DNA from: JBBDIP01 sp050260675
GTDB lineage: Bacteria; Bacillota; Sulfobacillia; Fermentithermobacillales; Fermentithermobacillaceae
DNA length: 64,000 nt
Assembly (NCBI GenBank): GCA_050260675.1
Contig: JBLNCN010000011.1
Location: 1-64,000 of the forward strand
Reading direction: 5' to 3'
Shown here: positions 1 to 8,839 of the stretch, in pieces
Layout: the number at the start of each line of letters is the position of its first letter
Position numbering within the stretch: the first letter of the stretch is position 1
The notes under the pieces: generated by a model
What the model was told of the DNA's origin: nothing
The model's database searches: none
Seen by the model: the letters and a program-made list of their open reading frames with translations, nothing else
Program-made: the position numbers and the translations under genes

Positions 1-447
1 AGGTTTTTCAGCCTGGAAGACTTGAACGCTCAGGTTAGGGCATGGTGTGATGCCGTTGCCAACAAGCGAGTCCACGGCACTACTCAGAAGAGACCTTGCG
101 ACCTCTTGGCTGAGGAGAACCCTCATGCCTTACCAGACAGGGCAGCGTTGGCGGTTTTTCTCGCTGAGGAGCGCAAGGTCAGTCGGGACGGGTTTGTGAG
201 TTTCGGCGGAGGCAGGTACGGAGTGCCCTGGGCTTTCGCTGGGAGGACGGTTGAGGTCCGGGAGAACGGCTACCACGTTGAGGTGTACTCGGCCAGGGCG
301 AGAGTGGCGGTCCACCCGAAGGCCGTCATCGCCGGTACTGTGCTCCCCGCAGGTCAGACTACGGCTAGCGTCATACACCGGAGACGACTGGAACTTCAGT
401 ACCTTCGTGCCACTCTTTGGAGACTAGCTGTCCACAGCGTGCGGTGA
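1..447 (+). mobile_element. IS21-like transposase (IstA), C-terminal fragment
   Basis: The reading frame is open from base 1, so the 5' part lies outside the window. The visible 148 residues resemble the end of an IS21-family IstA/Mu-type transposase: the catalytic-core end with NKRVHGTT, followed by a beta-barrel-like tail with GGGRYGVPWAFAGRTVEV. The last 35 residues do not follow the usual family ending, and no IstB ATPase gene follows; the next gene starts 13 bases away on the opposite strand. I infer a decayed or deleted element rather than a working IS. I could not identify terminal inverted repeats. Confidence 0.7.
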
Positions 448-459
448 CAGTAAGGAGTC

Positions 460-996
460 TCAGCGAGGGGGGCTAATAGCTCTCCTGCGTACGGCTAGGC
501 CCAAAGCTCCGGCAAGCACCAAAAGGATGCCTCCAAGGACCATGCGCGAGACCTCTACAGGATAGCTGACAGAATGGCCATTCTCAACAACCGCTATCGA
601 GTCAGCGTGTACGTCCGGCTCACCATCGTGGACGTCACAGGAGTTGTGGAAGACCCCAATGAGATCGACGACGTCCCCCTTCTGGCGGTACTTTCCGAGA
701 CTCTTGACCTTGAGGGCTTCCTCCTTGGGCAAGAACACCCCGATGGCCGTTCCGCTCGCGTCAAGGATATTGACCCAGGCGTGATCGCCTCTTACCATCA
801 GGTCTCCCACAGCCTCCCCCACGAGTCGCACTACTAGACCGTCCATCTCTCGTGCCCTGTTCACAAGTTCGCCGATCGGCATGAGATGCGGGGCCGTCCC
901 CGGTTGAAGCCCCGATGCGTGCATCGGCCCGAAGCCTGGCATTGAGATCAGAAGGCACGCGGCAAGGACTGCTGTAAGTGTACGGATTCTGGTCAT
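460..996 (-). CDS. Exported OB-fold-like protein with C-terminal membrane anchor
   Basis: Unnamed protein of 178 residues. An ATG at 996 overlaps the trkH stop by four bases (ATGA), so I chose it over upstream in-frame starts. Residues 1-28 look like a signal peptide. The middle (about 45-135) has an OB-fold-like pattern, including GLVVRLVGEAVGD, DHAWVNILDASG and KGDVVDLIGVFH. A C-terminal hydrophobic segment (about 150-172) ends in RRR, giving one membrane anchor. It is the last gene of the potassium-uptake operon, so a role outside the membrane near TrkH is plausible, but the function is unknown. Confidence 0.6.
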   Translation of the reverse strand: MTRIRTLTAVLAACLLISMPGFGPMHASGLQPGTAPHLMPIGELVNRAREMDGLVVRLVGEAVGDLMVRGDHAWVNILDASGTAIGVFLPKEEALKVKSLGKYRQKGDVVDLIGVFHNSCDVHDGEPDVHADSIAVVENGHSVSYPVEVSRMVLGGILLVLAGALGLAVRRRAISPPR

Positions 997-2489
997 CTCG
1001 GCCACAACCTCCTCCACACCACACCCATGAAGACCAGCACGGAGAAAAACTCCAGGCGGGCAGCCCACATTATGAGGATGTAGAGGACTTTCAGTGTTGC
1101 CGGCATGGTAGCCGAAGTCAAACCCGCCGACAGCCCGGTGTTTCCAGTAACGGAAGCAGATTCGAAGACGGCGATCGGCATCGGGTATCCGAATGCGAGC
1201 CCGGCTAGGGTCCCAATCGCGAACGTGGCGATGTACAGGAGGATAATCAGGGCTGCGATCATCACATTCCTGTCCTCTACAATAACGTCATCACCGCTGT
1301 GTATCTTTCCGAGCACGACTGCTGACTCCGGGGACATAAACTTCCGCACCTCTCTCTTCACCGCTGCCCAGACCAGTCCTGTCCGCATACCTTTGAACCC
1401 TCCGGCGGTAGAGCTGGCGCTTCCGCCCAGGAGCATGGCGAGGCTAAGAGAGAAGACTGCCAGCACCGGCCATACAGATCCGATCTGCTGGGCATACACA
1501 TTGCCGAACCCGGTCGTGGTCTGAGCGGAGATTACCTGATAGATGACCCGCCTGGAAAGAGCCATGCCGGTGGAGTAGAGCCTGGATGTGACGGCAGGCA
1601 ACAGCGACGTCAGGGACAGGATCAACAAAGAGACTGTCATGGCCCTCATTTCCACGTTGCGCAGAATCTCCTTGCGTCGCCCCGACCATACATAGTAGTG
1701 GAGCGCGAAGTTGAACGATCCAACTACCATGAACGGGATTGTGGCAAACTCGAATAAGGCGCTATGGTAGTAGTTGACGTTCTGAGATTGGGGGGTGAAT
1801 CCGCCGGTGCTCCAAGCGCCCATGAACATCCATGAGCCGTGAAGCAAAGCCCTCACAGGGGGGATTCCGATGGCCAAACTTGCCGCCGTAAGAACCAGCG
1901 TTCCAATGACGAGGTACACCACGCTTATAAACCAGATCGCTTGCGTGGTGCGACCCACGCTGGGCAAAAGCCTCTCATCCTTGGCTTCCCCAACGTAGAA
2001 CTTAAAGGCCCCCGGTAGGCCTTTGGAGAGCACCGTCAACGCCAAAACAACCATTCCTTGCCCGCCTACGTACGTCAGCAAGTGCCTCCACATGTTAATG
2101 GAGTTGGGGATGTGGTCCAAATCCTGCACAAGAACCAAACCAGTGGTTGTAAAGCCGCTCATGACATCGAAGAGAGCATCCAGGAACGAACGCCAATGTC
2201 CGCTCAGGATGTACGGCACCGCGGCGAGAAACATACAAGCGATCCACGACAGAGCAGCGGAAGCGAACCCTTCAGCCCAAGTGAGTCCGCGGCGCGAACG
2301 AGCCCCGCACAGCATCAGCCCGAACCCGCAGCACAGAGTCAGACCCAGACTGATGCCAAAATCCACAAGCGGAGCCCACTCGGCAAATGCCAGGGCGGTC
2401 GCCATGGGGACCAACATGAGGCCTCCTAACCAGACCACGACGACGCCCGTATAGTAGAGTACCTCCGGCTTCATCCGGTTGCCATTCAT
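993..2489 (-). CDS. trkH: TrkH/KtrB-family potassium channel subunit
   Basis: Integral membrane subunit of a Trk/Ktr potassium uptake system, 498 residues, the usual size for TrkH/KtrB. Four selectivity-filter-like pore loops are readable: MSGFTTTGLVLV, WSTGGFTPQS, SAQTTTGFGNV and SVTGNTGLSAG. They are separated by pairs of hydrophobic helices, the pattern of four M1-P-M2 repeats. Conductance in this family is gated by a cytoplasmic TrkA ring, and two trkA genes lie directly upstream. The start at 2489 is an ATG 22 bases after the stop of the small membrane protein gene; an in-frame ATG five codons later is possible. Confidence 0.93.
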   Translation of the reverse strand: MNGNRMKPEVLYYTGVVVVWLGGLMLVPMATALAFAEWAPLVDFGISLGLTLCCGFGLMLCGARSRRGLTWAEGFASAALSWIACMFLAAVPYILSGHWRSFLDALFDVMSGFTTTGLVLVQDLDHIPNSINMWRHLLTYVGGQGMVVLALTVLSKGLPGAFKFYVGEAKDERLLPSVGRTTQAIWFISVVYLVIGTLVLTAASLAIGIPPVRALLHGSWMFMGAWSTGGFTPQSQNVNYYHSALFEFATIPFMVVGSFNFALHYYVWSGRRKEILRNVEMRAMTVSLLILSLTSLLPAVTSRLYSTGMALSRRVIYQVISAQTTTGFGNVYAQQIGSVWPVLAVFSLSLAMLLGGSASSTAGGFKGMRTGLVWAAVKREVRKFMSPESAVVLGKIHSGDDVIVEDRNVMIAALIILLYIATFAIGTLAGLAFGYPMPIAVFESASVTGNTGLSAGLTSATMPATLKVLYILIMWAARLEFFSVLVFMGVVWRRLWPR

Positions 2490-2511
2490 CTGTAGGAGTC
2501 CGCCTCTCCGG

Positions 2512-2640
2512 TCAGCGGGTCATGGCCGCGACCAGGTAGGCAAGCAAGCACAACGAGAACGTCAGCCCGATGGTGAACCCGGTCTCGGTCATAATCCCTG
2601 CCACGACACTCCAAAAGCTGTGTCCATTTCTGGGCTTCAC
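2512..2640 (-). CDS. Small single-span membrane protein between trkA and trkH
   Basis: A 42-codon frame. Its GTG start (2640-2638) overlaps the trkA stop as GTGA, and it ends 22 bases before trkH. The product begins VKPRNGHSFWSVVAGI, and its second half is one hydrophobic helix (GLTFSLCLLAYLVAAM) ending in TR. The coupling matches every other junction in this operon, which argues that it is translated. I infer a single-pass membrane peptide that could act as a small accessory subunit of the Trk complex, by analogy with KdpF in Kdp. No family was recognised, and the peptide is too short for secure homology. Confidence 0.6.
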   Translation of the reverse strand: MKPRNGHSFWSVVAGIMTETGFTIGLTFSLCLLAYLVAAMTR

Positions 2641-3314
2641 CCCTGCTCACCCTCCCCAACTAGCGCCCTCCGCAGGTCGTCTTGGCTCTCCGACGACGCC
2701 ATTGCCATGACGAGATCCCCCGGCATGATCACAGTATCGCCACGAGGACAAATGGCCTGATGACCGCGGATGACAGCGACGAGCACACAGTTCGTCGGAA
2801 GGTGGTGCGCAAGCTCTCTCACAGACTTGCCGCTAGCAGTGAATGCCTTGTCTATGTCCACCTCAACTAGAGCCAAGTCCGCCCTGTCAAAGGAGACGAG
2901 GGTGCGGACGCTGTCCAGCACCATTTCGCGCTCGACCATGCCCGCAATGATCGCAGTGCTCGATACGCTGAGATCAACGCCAAGAGTCTCGAAAAGCTCC
3001 TGGTTGCGTGGGTTATTGACCCTGGCTATAACCTTCTTCGGGTTGAAGTACTTGCGGGCGACCTGACCCACGATCAGGTTGACCTCGTCCCTGCCGGTAA
3101 CGGCTACCACTATGTCCGCAGCGTCGCAGCCCGCATCGGCGAGGTCGTACTGGTTGGTCCCATCGCCTTTGATCACGAGGATCCCAAGCTCCTCAGCAAG
3201 TCTCACGGCTTTGCCTGGATTGCTCTCGATCAGAGAAACCTTGTGCTCATTCTCGATGAGAGTCTTGGCCAGGTAGTAGCCTACTTTTCCTCCCCCAACC
3301 ACGACAACTCTCAT
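2637..3314 (-). CDS. trkA: TrkA-family potassium uptake regulatory subunit (first copy)
   Basis: Cytoplasmic gating protein of 225 residues. The N-terminal Rossmann RCK domain (about 1-135) carries the nucleotide-binding VVVGGGKVGYYLA at the start and an acidic ESN at the end of the second strand. The TrkA_C domain (about 140-220) includes the AICPRGDTVIMPGDLV-type fold. The ATG at 3314 overlaps the upstream trkA stop (ATGA). The longer frame upstream encodes a non-family extension and is rejected. It sits between a second trkA and the small membrane gene, so the operon supplies two different gating subunits for one channel. Confidence 0.92.
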   Translation of the reverse strand: MRVVVVGGGKVGYYLAKTLIENEHKVSLIESNPGKAVRLAEELGILVIKGDGTNQYDLADAGCDAADIVVAVTGRDEVNLIVGQVARKYFNPKKVIARVNNPRNQELFETLGVDLSVSSTAIIAGMVEREMVLDSVRTLVSFDRADLALVEVDIDKAFTASGKSVRELAHHLPTNCVLVAVIRGHQAICPRGDTVIMPGDLVMAMASSESQDDLRRALVGEGEQG

Positions 3315-4000
3315 AATCCGAAGACGCCTCCATTCGCTCGCTTGGCGCTCTTGGGCATTTCGGCCATGTCCCGCACCGCATCCAGCGCGTCGATCCGGAC
3401 CACCGCACATATCAGGTCTCCCGTCGCTATGATGTCATCGCCGGACGCTATGAATTTGGACCCGCTTCTAGTGAGCGTGAGCACGCTCAGCTTCCTAGGG
3501 ATGGCGATGCTGCCAACGGTCTTGCCGGCGAGCGCCGCTGTTGCCACAAATGAGACGGCTATAAGGGATCCCGGTTCAAGAGTAACTACTCTGCTAAAAC
3601 CATCCAGAGAGAGGATGTCCTTCATCTCTCGAATGCCCAGATTGGTTGTGGAAATCGATTGGATGCCCAAGTCGTCGTACAGCCCTTCACGCTGAGGGTC
3701 GAAGATGCGGGCGACGACTTTCTCAACGCCAAAAACCCTCTTGGCCAGTTGGGCGACCATCAAGTTAACTAGGTCGTCGGACGTTACCGCGCACGCAAAG
3801 TCGGCTTGTCTGATACCTGCCTCAAGCAAGACGTCCTTATCGATCCCCGTGCCGAGTACGGTTCTCCCGTTGAACCCTGAGCCCAGCCTGCCCAGAGCTT
3901 CCGGATCGCGGTCTACCACGACGACATCGTGTCCTTCATCAGAAAGCGACGTGGCAAGCGCTGACCCAAGCCGACCGGCACCAACTATCACGCCGTACAT
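3311..4000 (-). CDS. trkA: TrkA-family potassium uptake regulatory subunit (second copy)
   Basis: A second RCK/TrkA_C protein of 229 residues, clearly diverged from its neighbour. It starts with VIVGAGRLGSALA (dinucleotide-binding loop) and VVVDRDPEAL; the C-terminal domain runs from about 140 to 220. The ATG at 4000 overlaps the response-regulator stop by one base (TAATG) and has an AAGGA-type ribosome site. Two unlike TrkA proteins in one operon suggest a heteromeric or ligand-specialised gating ring. NAD(H), ATP/ADP or c-di-AMP are known ligands in the family; which applies here cannot be read from the sequence. Confidence 0.9.
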   Translation of the reverse strand: MYGVIVGAGRLGSALATSLSDEGHDVVVVDRDPEALGRLGSGFNGRTVLGTGIDKDVLLEAGIRQADFACAVTSDDLVNLMVAQLAKRVFGVEKVVARIFDPQREGLYDDLGIQSISTTNLGIREMKDILSLDGFSRVVTLEPGSLIAVSFVATAALAGKTVGSIAIPRKLSVLTLTRSGSKFIASGDDIIATGDLICAVVRIDALDAVRDMAEMPKSAKRANGGVFGL

Positions 4001-4683
4001 TAGTGGTCCTTCTTCTCGTCGATGTTGGGGGGAGTGAGCTGGCCCCGTAAGCGCACCGAGCGAGCGAGATTCTCGATAGCTGGCCAATAGGATGGGTCAA
4101 GGCCCAAAGCAGCCCTGTAGAGTTTCTGCGCTTCAGCAACGTTCCCGCCTATCTCACTGATGGCTCCGAGGAGGTTGAAGGTCTCGGGTTTTGTCGGGTC
4201 AAGCCTGACAGCGTCTCTGAGGTGCGCCTCGGCCTCGTCCATGTTTCTCTCCACGATGCACCTCTTGGCCCACTCCAGATTCTCGTCGAAGGTAGTGGTC
4301 CGGCCTTCCGGGAGTTCCTCCCTGGACAATACCCGCCCAACGATGCTGCGCAGTTCGTCAGGGCCAAACGGCTTCTGGATGTAATCCACTGCGCCGAGTT
4401 TCAAAGCCTCGACAGCAGTCTCTACGGACCCGAACCCAGTTATCATGATCACCGGCTGAGTCGGCCTGTCCGACTTCACGTGGCGCAGGACCTCCATTCC
4501 ATCCATCCCGGGCATCTTCATGTCTAGCAGCACCAAGTCGAAGACGTCAGAACGGAATTTCTCCAGAGCGTGGTCACCGTCAACGGCGGCAACCACTTGG
4601 TACCCCGAGGATTCGAGGGCCTGACCCAGGGTCACCCTGACCGACTTGTCGTCATCTACCAGCAAGATCTTCCTCGCTTCCAT
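4000..4683 (-). CDS. Response regulator with C-terminal TPR-like region, no DNA-binding domain
   Basis: Residues 1-120 form a receiver domain: KILLVDDDKSVR, phospho-acceptor Asp in DLVLLDMKMPGMDG, conserved Thr in MITGFGS and Lys in IQKPFGPDE. Residues 135-210 form tetratricopeptide-like helices (WAKRCIVERNMDEAEAHL, then FNLLGAISEIGGNVAEAQKL). No helix-turn-helix is visible, so output is probably by protein-protein contact. An ATG at 4683 follows a GGGAGGGG site at good spacing. It lies between the kinase/receiver pair and trkA, so phosphorylation may be tied to potassium transport or to expression of this operon. Confidence 0.85.
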   Translation of the reverse strand: MEARKILLVDDDKSVRVTLGQALESSGYQVVAAVDGDHALEKFRSDVFDLVLLDMKMPGMDGMEVLRHVKSDRPTQPVIMITGFGSVETAVEALKLGAVDYIQKPFGPDELRSIVGRVLSREELPEGRTTTFDENLEWAKRCIVERNMDEAEAHLRDAVRLDPTKPETFNLLGAISEIGGNVAEAQKLYRAALGLDPSYWPAIENLARSVRLRGQLTPPNIDEKKDH

Positions 4684-4710
4684 CGCCCATATCCCCTCCC
4701 TTGCAGGATG

Positions 4711-5121
4711 TTAGTCGTCGGCCCGTTCCAAGTATCGTCGAACCACTTCGACGAGGGCAGACGGCACAAAAGGCTTGACCAGATAGTCTTGAGCGCCCTC
4801 CTCCATAGCAGCCTCAACTTCCGAAACCTCCGCCACCGCGCTCGTCACAATCACGGGTATCGCGGCCGTTCGAACATCTTCCCGGAGGGCCTTTAGGACC
4901 AGATGACCGTTCATCTTCGGTAGGCGGATGTCGAGCAACACCAAGTGTGGCCGCCTGGCGAAAGCCTTCTCCAGGGCTTCGACCCCGTCCACCGCAATCT
5001 CCACGCTGTAGCCTGCCAACTCCAGGCATATCCTCAGGGCGAGCGCGATGTGGTCATCGTCCTCGACCAACAGGATCAGAGGTCCGCGCTCGGATTCTCC
5101 TCTCTCTCCGTCACGAGACAA
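4711..5121 (-). CDS. Single-domain response regulator
   Basis: A receiver-only protein of about 136 residues: LILLVEDDDHIALAL (acidic pocket), Asp in HLVLLDIRLPKMNGH, Thr/Ser in IPVIVTSAVA and Lys in YLVKPFVPSA. The start is taken as TTG at 5121, which has a GAGAGGTG ribosome site at suitable distance and overlaps the kinase stop. A GTG three codons upstream is possible. With no output domain, it probably relays phosphate from the kinase encoded just upstream or competes with the TPR-containing regulator downstream. Confidence 0.8.
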   Translation of the reverse strand: MSRDGERGESERGPLILLVEDDDHIALALRICLELAGYSVEIAVDGVEALEKAFARRPHLVLLDIRLPKMNGHLVLKALREDVRTAAIPVIVTSAVAEVSEVEAAMEEGAQDYLVKPFVPSALVEVVRRYLERADD

Positions 5122-6817
5122 CCTTGTCACCTCTCTGTAGTGTGAAGACAAAAGTGCTACCTTGGCCTGGCTGGCTCTCGACCCAGATCCGGCCCTCATG
5201 GGCTTCAACGATCTCCTTTGAGATGGCCAGTCCCAGCCCGGCGCCGCCGGGCAAGGTTTGGACTCTGCTGCCTTTAACCTGGACGAACCGGTGGAAAATC
5301 CGGGTTTGGTCCTCAGGGGCTATGCCCTGGCCGGTATCCCTAACGTATATCTCCACCTTCTGCTCGCCGGCCTTCCTGGCCCCGACAGTGACCGTGCCGC
5401 CTTTCGGCGTGTAGCGCAGAGCGTTGCCCACCAGGTTCGAGATCACCCACACGATTTTGTCCGGATCAGCCCGCACGACACAGTCGCCCTCAACATCTGT
5501 GCTCAACTGAATGCCAAGGTCCTTGGACTGCTGCCGCAGCGGTCTCAGAGCTTCCTCGATGAGATCTTGAGCCGACACCGGCACTCGCCTCACCTCGATC
5601 TTGCCGGCCTGTATCCTGGCGAGATCCAGAAGCTCGCTGACCATCCGGGCGAGTCTAGAGGAGTCATCCTGGATGATGTCCAGGAGCGGCCTGGCCTTGG
5701 GGTCGTTCCGGAGAGCCTCCTGTTCAAGGAGAAGCCCGACGCTCATCGTGATGGACGTAAGGGGCGTCCTGAACTCATGAGCGACGGTTGCCACAAACTG
5801 AGATCTGATCTCGTCGAGTTCCTTGTACTTCGTGATGTCATTGAAGACCACAACAACTCCCGTGAGCGCCCCTTGCTGCGTGCGAATGGGCGAGGCGCCT
5901 ACCGCATGGAATCTCTGCTCCTCTCGATTCTGCCACCGAGTCCTGGACTCCAGAATCACAGGCGCGTCGGCGGTCTCGTCGGCCCGCGGCGCCTTCCTTT
6001 CAGATGCCAACCGCTTTATTGCGGCAAATACCGCTTGGTCGTCCAGGACCTCCAGGAGGTGCTTACCGATTGCGTCCTTCCCAGTCACGTTGAGGATCCG
6101 CTCAGCAACCGAGTTGAGCATCTCGATCCGGAAGTCCGAATCAGTCACGACAATGCCGTCGCTGAGGCCTTTCACCAGACTGTCCAGCGATCCGATCACA
6201 CCGGATAAAGTCCTGGTGGCAAAGGCTACGGCGAATACAGTGGCCACTATGGCCACTCCGGTTACCGACACGGTTGCCCCCTGTGCCGCCCTCTCCGCAA
6301 CCTGATCAGCATGCATCATGTTCTCCTGGTTGATGGCCTGAAGGTCAGCGCAGAGCTGACGGATCCTGGTGAAAACCGGCAACTCGCTCTCCAGGTACTC
6401 CTTTCGGGCGACATCGCGTCCCTGCGTTGCGACAAGTTCTCTCACAGTGAGGTACCCGTCGGAGTATCGCTTGTACTCCTGATCGATCTTGGCCAGGATT
6501 TCCTGCTCTCCCGGGATGGTAATGTTGTCAGTTGCCCGCGCAAACCACGTGTAGAAGTCGGCCTGGCTCGCTGCCACAATCGGTTCGCCGGTTGCCGCTT
6601 CTCCCGCAACGTACAGAAGGACACCGCTGTCCTGACGTTCAAGAGCTGCAATCATGCTCTCGGCGGCCACAACGCTCCGGTAGTTCTCCACTAGCACGTC
6701 GCGCAGCGCCAAGCGAAGCCTCCAGAAGTTCACGCCGCTCCATGTGGCCACACCGACGAGGATGGCGACAACCACCCCGTACCCGACGCGAATCCGTTTC
6801 TTGATGCTGGATCCCAT
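5111..6817 (-). CDS. Membrane sensor histidine kinase, KinB-like
   Basis: A 568-residue kinase. A transmembrane helix lies at about 12-30, followed by an extracytoplasmic helical sensor region (about 31-180) and a second transmembrane helix (about 184-203). A PAS domain (about 212-335) ends in VVVFNDITKYKELDE. The HisKA phospho-acceptor is in VAHEFRTPLTS. The HATPase domain has N-box VGNALRYTP and G-boxes DTGQGIAP and GAGLGLAISKE. This order matches KinB-type kinases. It is the first gene of the minus-strand operon ending in trkH and its stop overlaps the next regulator, so it is the likely sensor for the two receiver proteins. The stimulus is unknown. Confidence 0.88.
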   Translation of the reverse strand: MGSSIKKRIRVGYGVVVAILVGVATWSGVNFWRLRLALRDVLVENYRSVVAAESMIAALERQDSGVLLYVAGEAATGEPIVAASQADFYTWFARATDNITIPGEQEILAKIDQEYKRYSDGYLTVRELVATQGRDVARKEYLESELPVFTRIRQLCADLQAINQENMMHADQVAERAAQGATVSVTGVAIVATVFAVAFATRTLSGVIGSLDSLVKGLSDGIVVTDSDFRIEMLNSVAERILNVTGKDAIGKHLLEVLDDQAVFAAIKRLASERKAPRADETADAPVILESRTRWQNREEQRFHAVGASPIRTQQGALTGVVVVFNDITKYKELDEIRSQFVATVAHEFRTPLTSITMSVGLLLEQEALRNDPKARPLLDIIQDDSSRLARMVSELLDLARIQAGKIEVRRVPVSAQDLIEEALRPLRQQSKDLGIQLSTDVEGDCVVRADPDKIVWVISNLVGNALRYTPKGGTVTVGARKAGEQKVEIYVRDTGQGIAPEDQTRIFHRFVQVKGSRVQTLPGGAGLGLAISKEIVEAHEGRIWVESQPGQGSTFVFTLQRGDKVVS

Positions 6818-6964
6818 TGACCGCCCGCCTCTTCAGATATGATTCCTAAACAGGACATCTCGTATCAAGACAATCCTACCGCCGGGCTTCCTCAAATCGG
6901 GCTCAAGAGAAGTTGGTTCTCCGTCAAGGATCCGTCAATAATGAACTGGAGTTAGAATAGGGGC

Positions 6965-8056
6965 ATGAGTAGACTCAAGCACGGACCGGTAGATCAGGCG
7001 AGCGCCTACGCCAAGAGCCTTGGGCTGGTGTTGGTAGCTACGGCAGTTAGTATGCCGCTCAGATCCGTCATAGAGCCGGTCAATCTTGTCATGGTGTACT
7101 TGGCGGCAGTCGTCGTGTCGGCCATCTACCTCGGGTACGGCCCCTCAGTAGTGACGTCCGTCGCAGGAGTCCTCGCGTTTGATGTCTTTTGCGTTGAGCC
7201 CTACCTGAGCCTGGCTATCAAGGACGGCGAGTATGCCCTCACGTTCATGGCTCTTCTGGGAGTCGGAGTCACTATCAGCAGTCTCACGGAACGGCTCCGC
7301 GTGCTGACCGAAGAGTCCAACGAGCTCCGGCTGCTGAAAGCCAAGGAAGAGCTGCAGTCCGCGCTCCTGAACTCGGTGTCCCACGAGCTTCGCACACCTC
7401 TCACAACCATAGTGGGCGCACTCTCAAGCCTTGCTGAAGCAGAGGCTACCCCCAACATGCAGAGCCTTCACCGAGCGTCGCGGGCCGAGTTGATCGAGGC
7501 TGCTCGCGAGGAAGCGGACAGATTGAGCGCACTGGTCAGTGGCCTTCTCGACATGTCGAGGATAGAGTCAGGCTCCCTCAAGGTGAACCACAAGCCCAAT
7601 GACATTCAGGACATCGTCGGATCTTCGATACAGCAGGTCAGGAGAAAGCACAAGAAGTGCATCATAAAGACCGAGATCCCGGTAGGCTTACCTCTCTTGA
7701 ACGTGGACTTCGTTCTCATTTCACAAGCATTCTCCAACATCCTAGATAATGCAATCAAGTACTCACCAGCGGGTGAGGAAATCCAGGTCAAAGTAAGGGC
7801 CTCAGGGAGGGAACTCCAGATGTCCGTTCTGGACAGGGGCTCGGGAATCCCGGAAGCCGATCTTAATCGAGTGTTCGCGAAGTTTTACCGTGTGCCGAGG
7901 TCCGAAAGAACCCCAGGGACAGGGCTTGGGCTGGCAATCGCGAAAGGGTTCATCGAGGCGCACGGTGGCAAGATCCGGGCAGAGAACAGAGAAGGCGGAG
8001 GGACCGCAATCATTGTGTCGCTACCGCTGGAACCATCAAGGGAGGGACAACCGTGA
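6965..8056 (+). CDS. KdpD-like sensor kinase lacking the N-terminal KdpD/USP domains
   Basis: A 363-residue kinase with hydrophobic helices in the first 110 residues (DUF4118-like, as in the KdpD membrane module), then HisKA (SVSHELRTPLT) and HATPase (NILDNAIKYSP, DRGSGIPE, GTGLGLAIAKG). Full KdpD has about 890 residues with an N-terminal KdpD and universal-stress region; that part is absent. It is divergent from the trk operon by 147 bases, and its stop overlaps the next start (GTGA). No kdpFABC genes are present, so it may serve Trk instead of the Kdp ATPase. That link is inference from position. Confidence 0.85.
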   Translation: MSRLKHGPVDQASAYAKSLGLVLVATAVSMPLRSVIEPVNLVMVYLAAVVVSAIYLGYGPSVVTSVAGVLAFDVFCVEPYLSLAIKDGEYALTFMALLGVGVTISSLTERLRVLTEESNELRLLKAKEELQSALLNSVSHELRTPLTTIVGALSSLAEAEATPNMQSLHRASRAELIEAAREEADRLSALVSGLLDMSRIESGSLKVNHKPNDIQDIVGSSIQQVRRKHKKCIIKTEIPVGLPLLNVDFVLISQAFSNILDNAIKYSPAGEEIQVKVRASGRELQMSVLDRGSGIPEADLNRVFAKFYRVPRSERTPGTGLGLAIAKGFIEAHGGKIRAENREGGGTAIIVSLPLEPSREGQP

Positions 8057-8751
8057 CGTCGGTAAGAGGCGCGCGCGTTCTGGTGGTGGACGATGAACGG
8101 CCCGTTCGCAGGTTCCTGGATGCGACGCTGGGTGGTCACGGGTGGGAAGTCACGCTGGCTGAGACTGGCAGAGAAGCCATCATGCAGCTATCATCGAGCA
8201 AGTTTGACGCGGTGATCCTAGACCTCAGCCTCCCGGATATGGACGGCAAAGAGGTTATTGAGCAGGTACGAGAATGGTCACAGACCCCTATCATAATCGT
8301 GTCGGCACGGGACCAGGAGATGGAGAAGGTTGCCGCTCTGGACGCCGGCGCCGATGATTACCTGACAAAACCCTTTGGTACTGCTGAACTGCTGGCGAGA
8401 CTGCGGGTCGCCATCCGTCACTCTCCTGCTGCTCCTGTCGAGACAGCTTTCCGGATCGGAGGGTTGGAAGTGGACCTGCCGTCGCACACGGTCACAGTCG
8501 ATGGCGAGCGGGTGTCCCTGACCCCAATTGAGTACGATCTGCTAAGGGAATTCTGTCAGAACGCGGGCAAAGTGCTAACTCACCGTCATCTTCTGACACG
8601 AGTGTGGGGCCCCGCCTACGAACGGGAGACGCACTTACTGCAGGTAAACGTAAGCAATCTGCGCAGGAAGATCGAGTCCAATCCGACCGAGCCTCGGTAC
8701 ATACTCACCGAGCCGGGTGTCGGATACCGGCTTGAACTGCCTGACAGCTGA
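8053..8751 (+). CDS. KdpE-like OmpR-family response regulator
   Basis: A 232-residue regulator. The receiver domain has VLVVDDERPVRRF, Asp in DAVILDLSLPDMDG, Ser in IIIVSARDQE and Lys in YLTKPFGTAE. It is followed by an OmpR/PhoB winged helix (about 132-230) with SLTPIEYDLLREF and YILTEPGVGYRL. The GTG start overlaps the kinase stop by four bases, so the two are translationally coupled. The likely role is transcription control with its partner kinase. Candidate targets are the divergent trk operon or distant genes. Confidence 0.88.
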   Translation: MTSVRGARVLVVDDERPVRRFLDATLGGHGWEVTLAETGREAIMQLSSSKFDAVILDLSLPDMDGKEVIEQVREWSQTPIIIVSARDQEMEKVAALDAGADDYLTKPFGTAELLARLRVAIRHSPAAPVETAFRIGGLEVDLPSHTVTVDGERVSLTPIEYDLLREFCQNAGKVLTHRHLLTRVWGPAYERETHLLQVNVSNLRRKIESNPTEPRYILTEPGVGYRLELPDS

Positions 8752-8839
8752 CGCCAGTCGGCATGCCGGAAGGTCCTCACCACGCCTGGCCTCATGAGGG
8801 TGGGCTTCAGCGCGTCTATCCAGCCGAGAGATCGCTATC

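Noticed and set aside
5258..6208. 316-residue plus-strand open frame
   Set aside because: Antisense to the KinB-like kinase core domains; shadow caused by high third-position G+C.
6965..8751. Complete Kdp potassium pump locus
   Set aside because: Only KdpDE-like regulators are present; no kdpFABC genes in the window.
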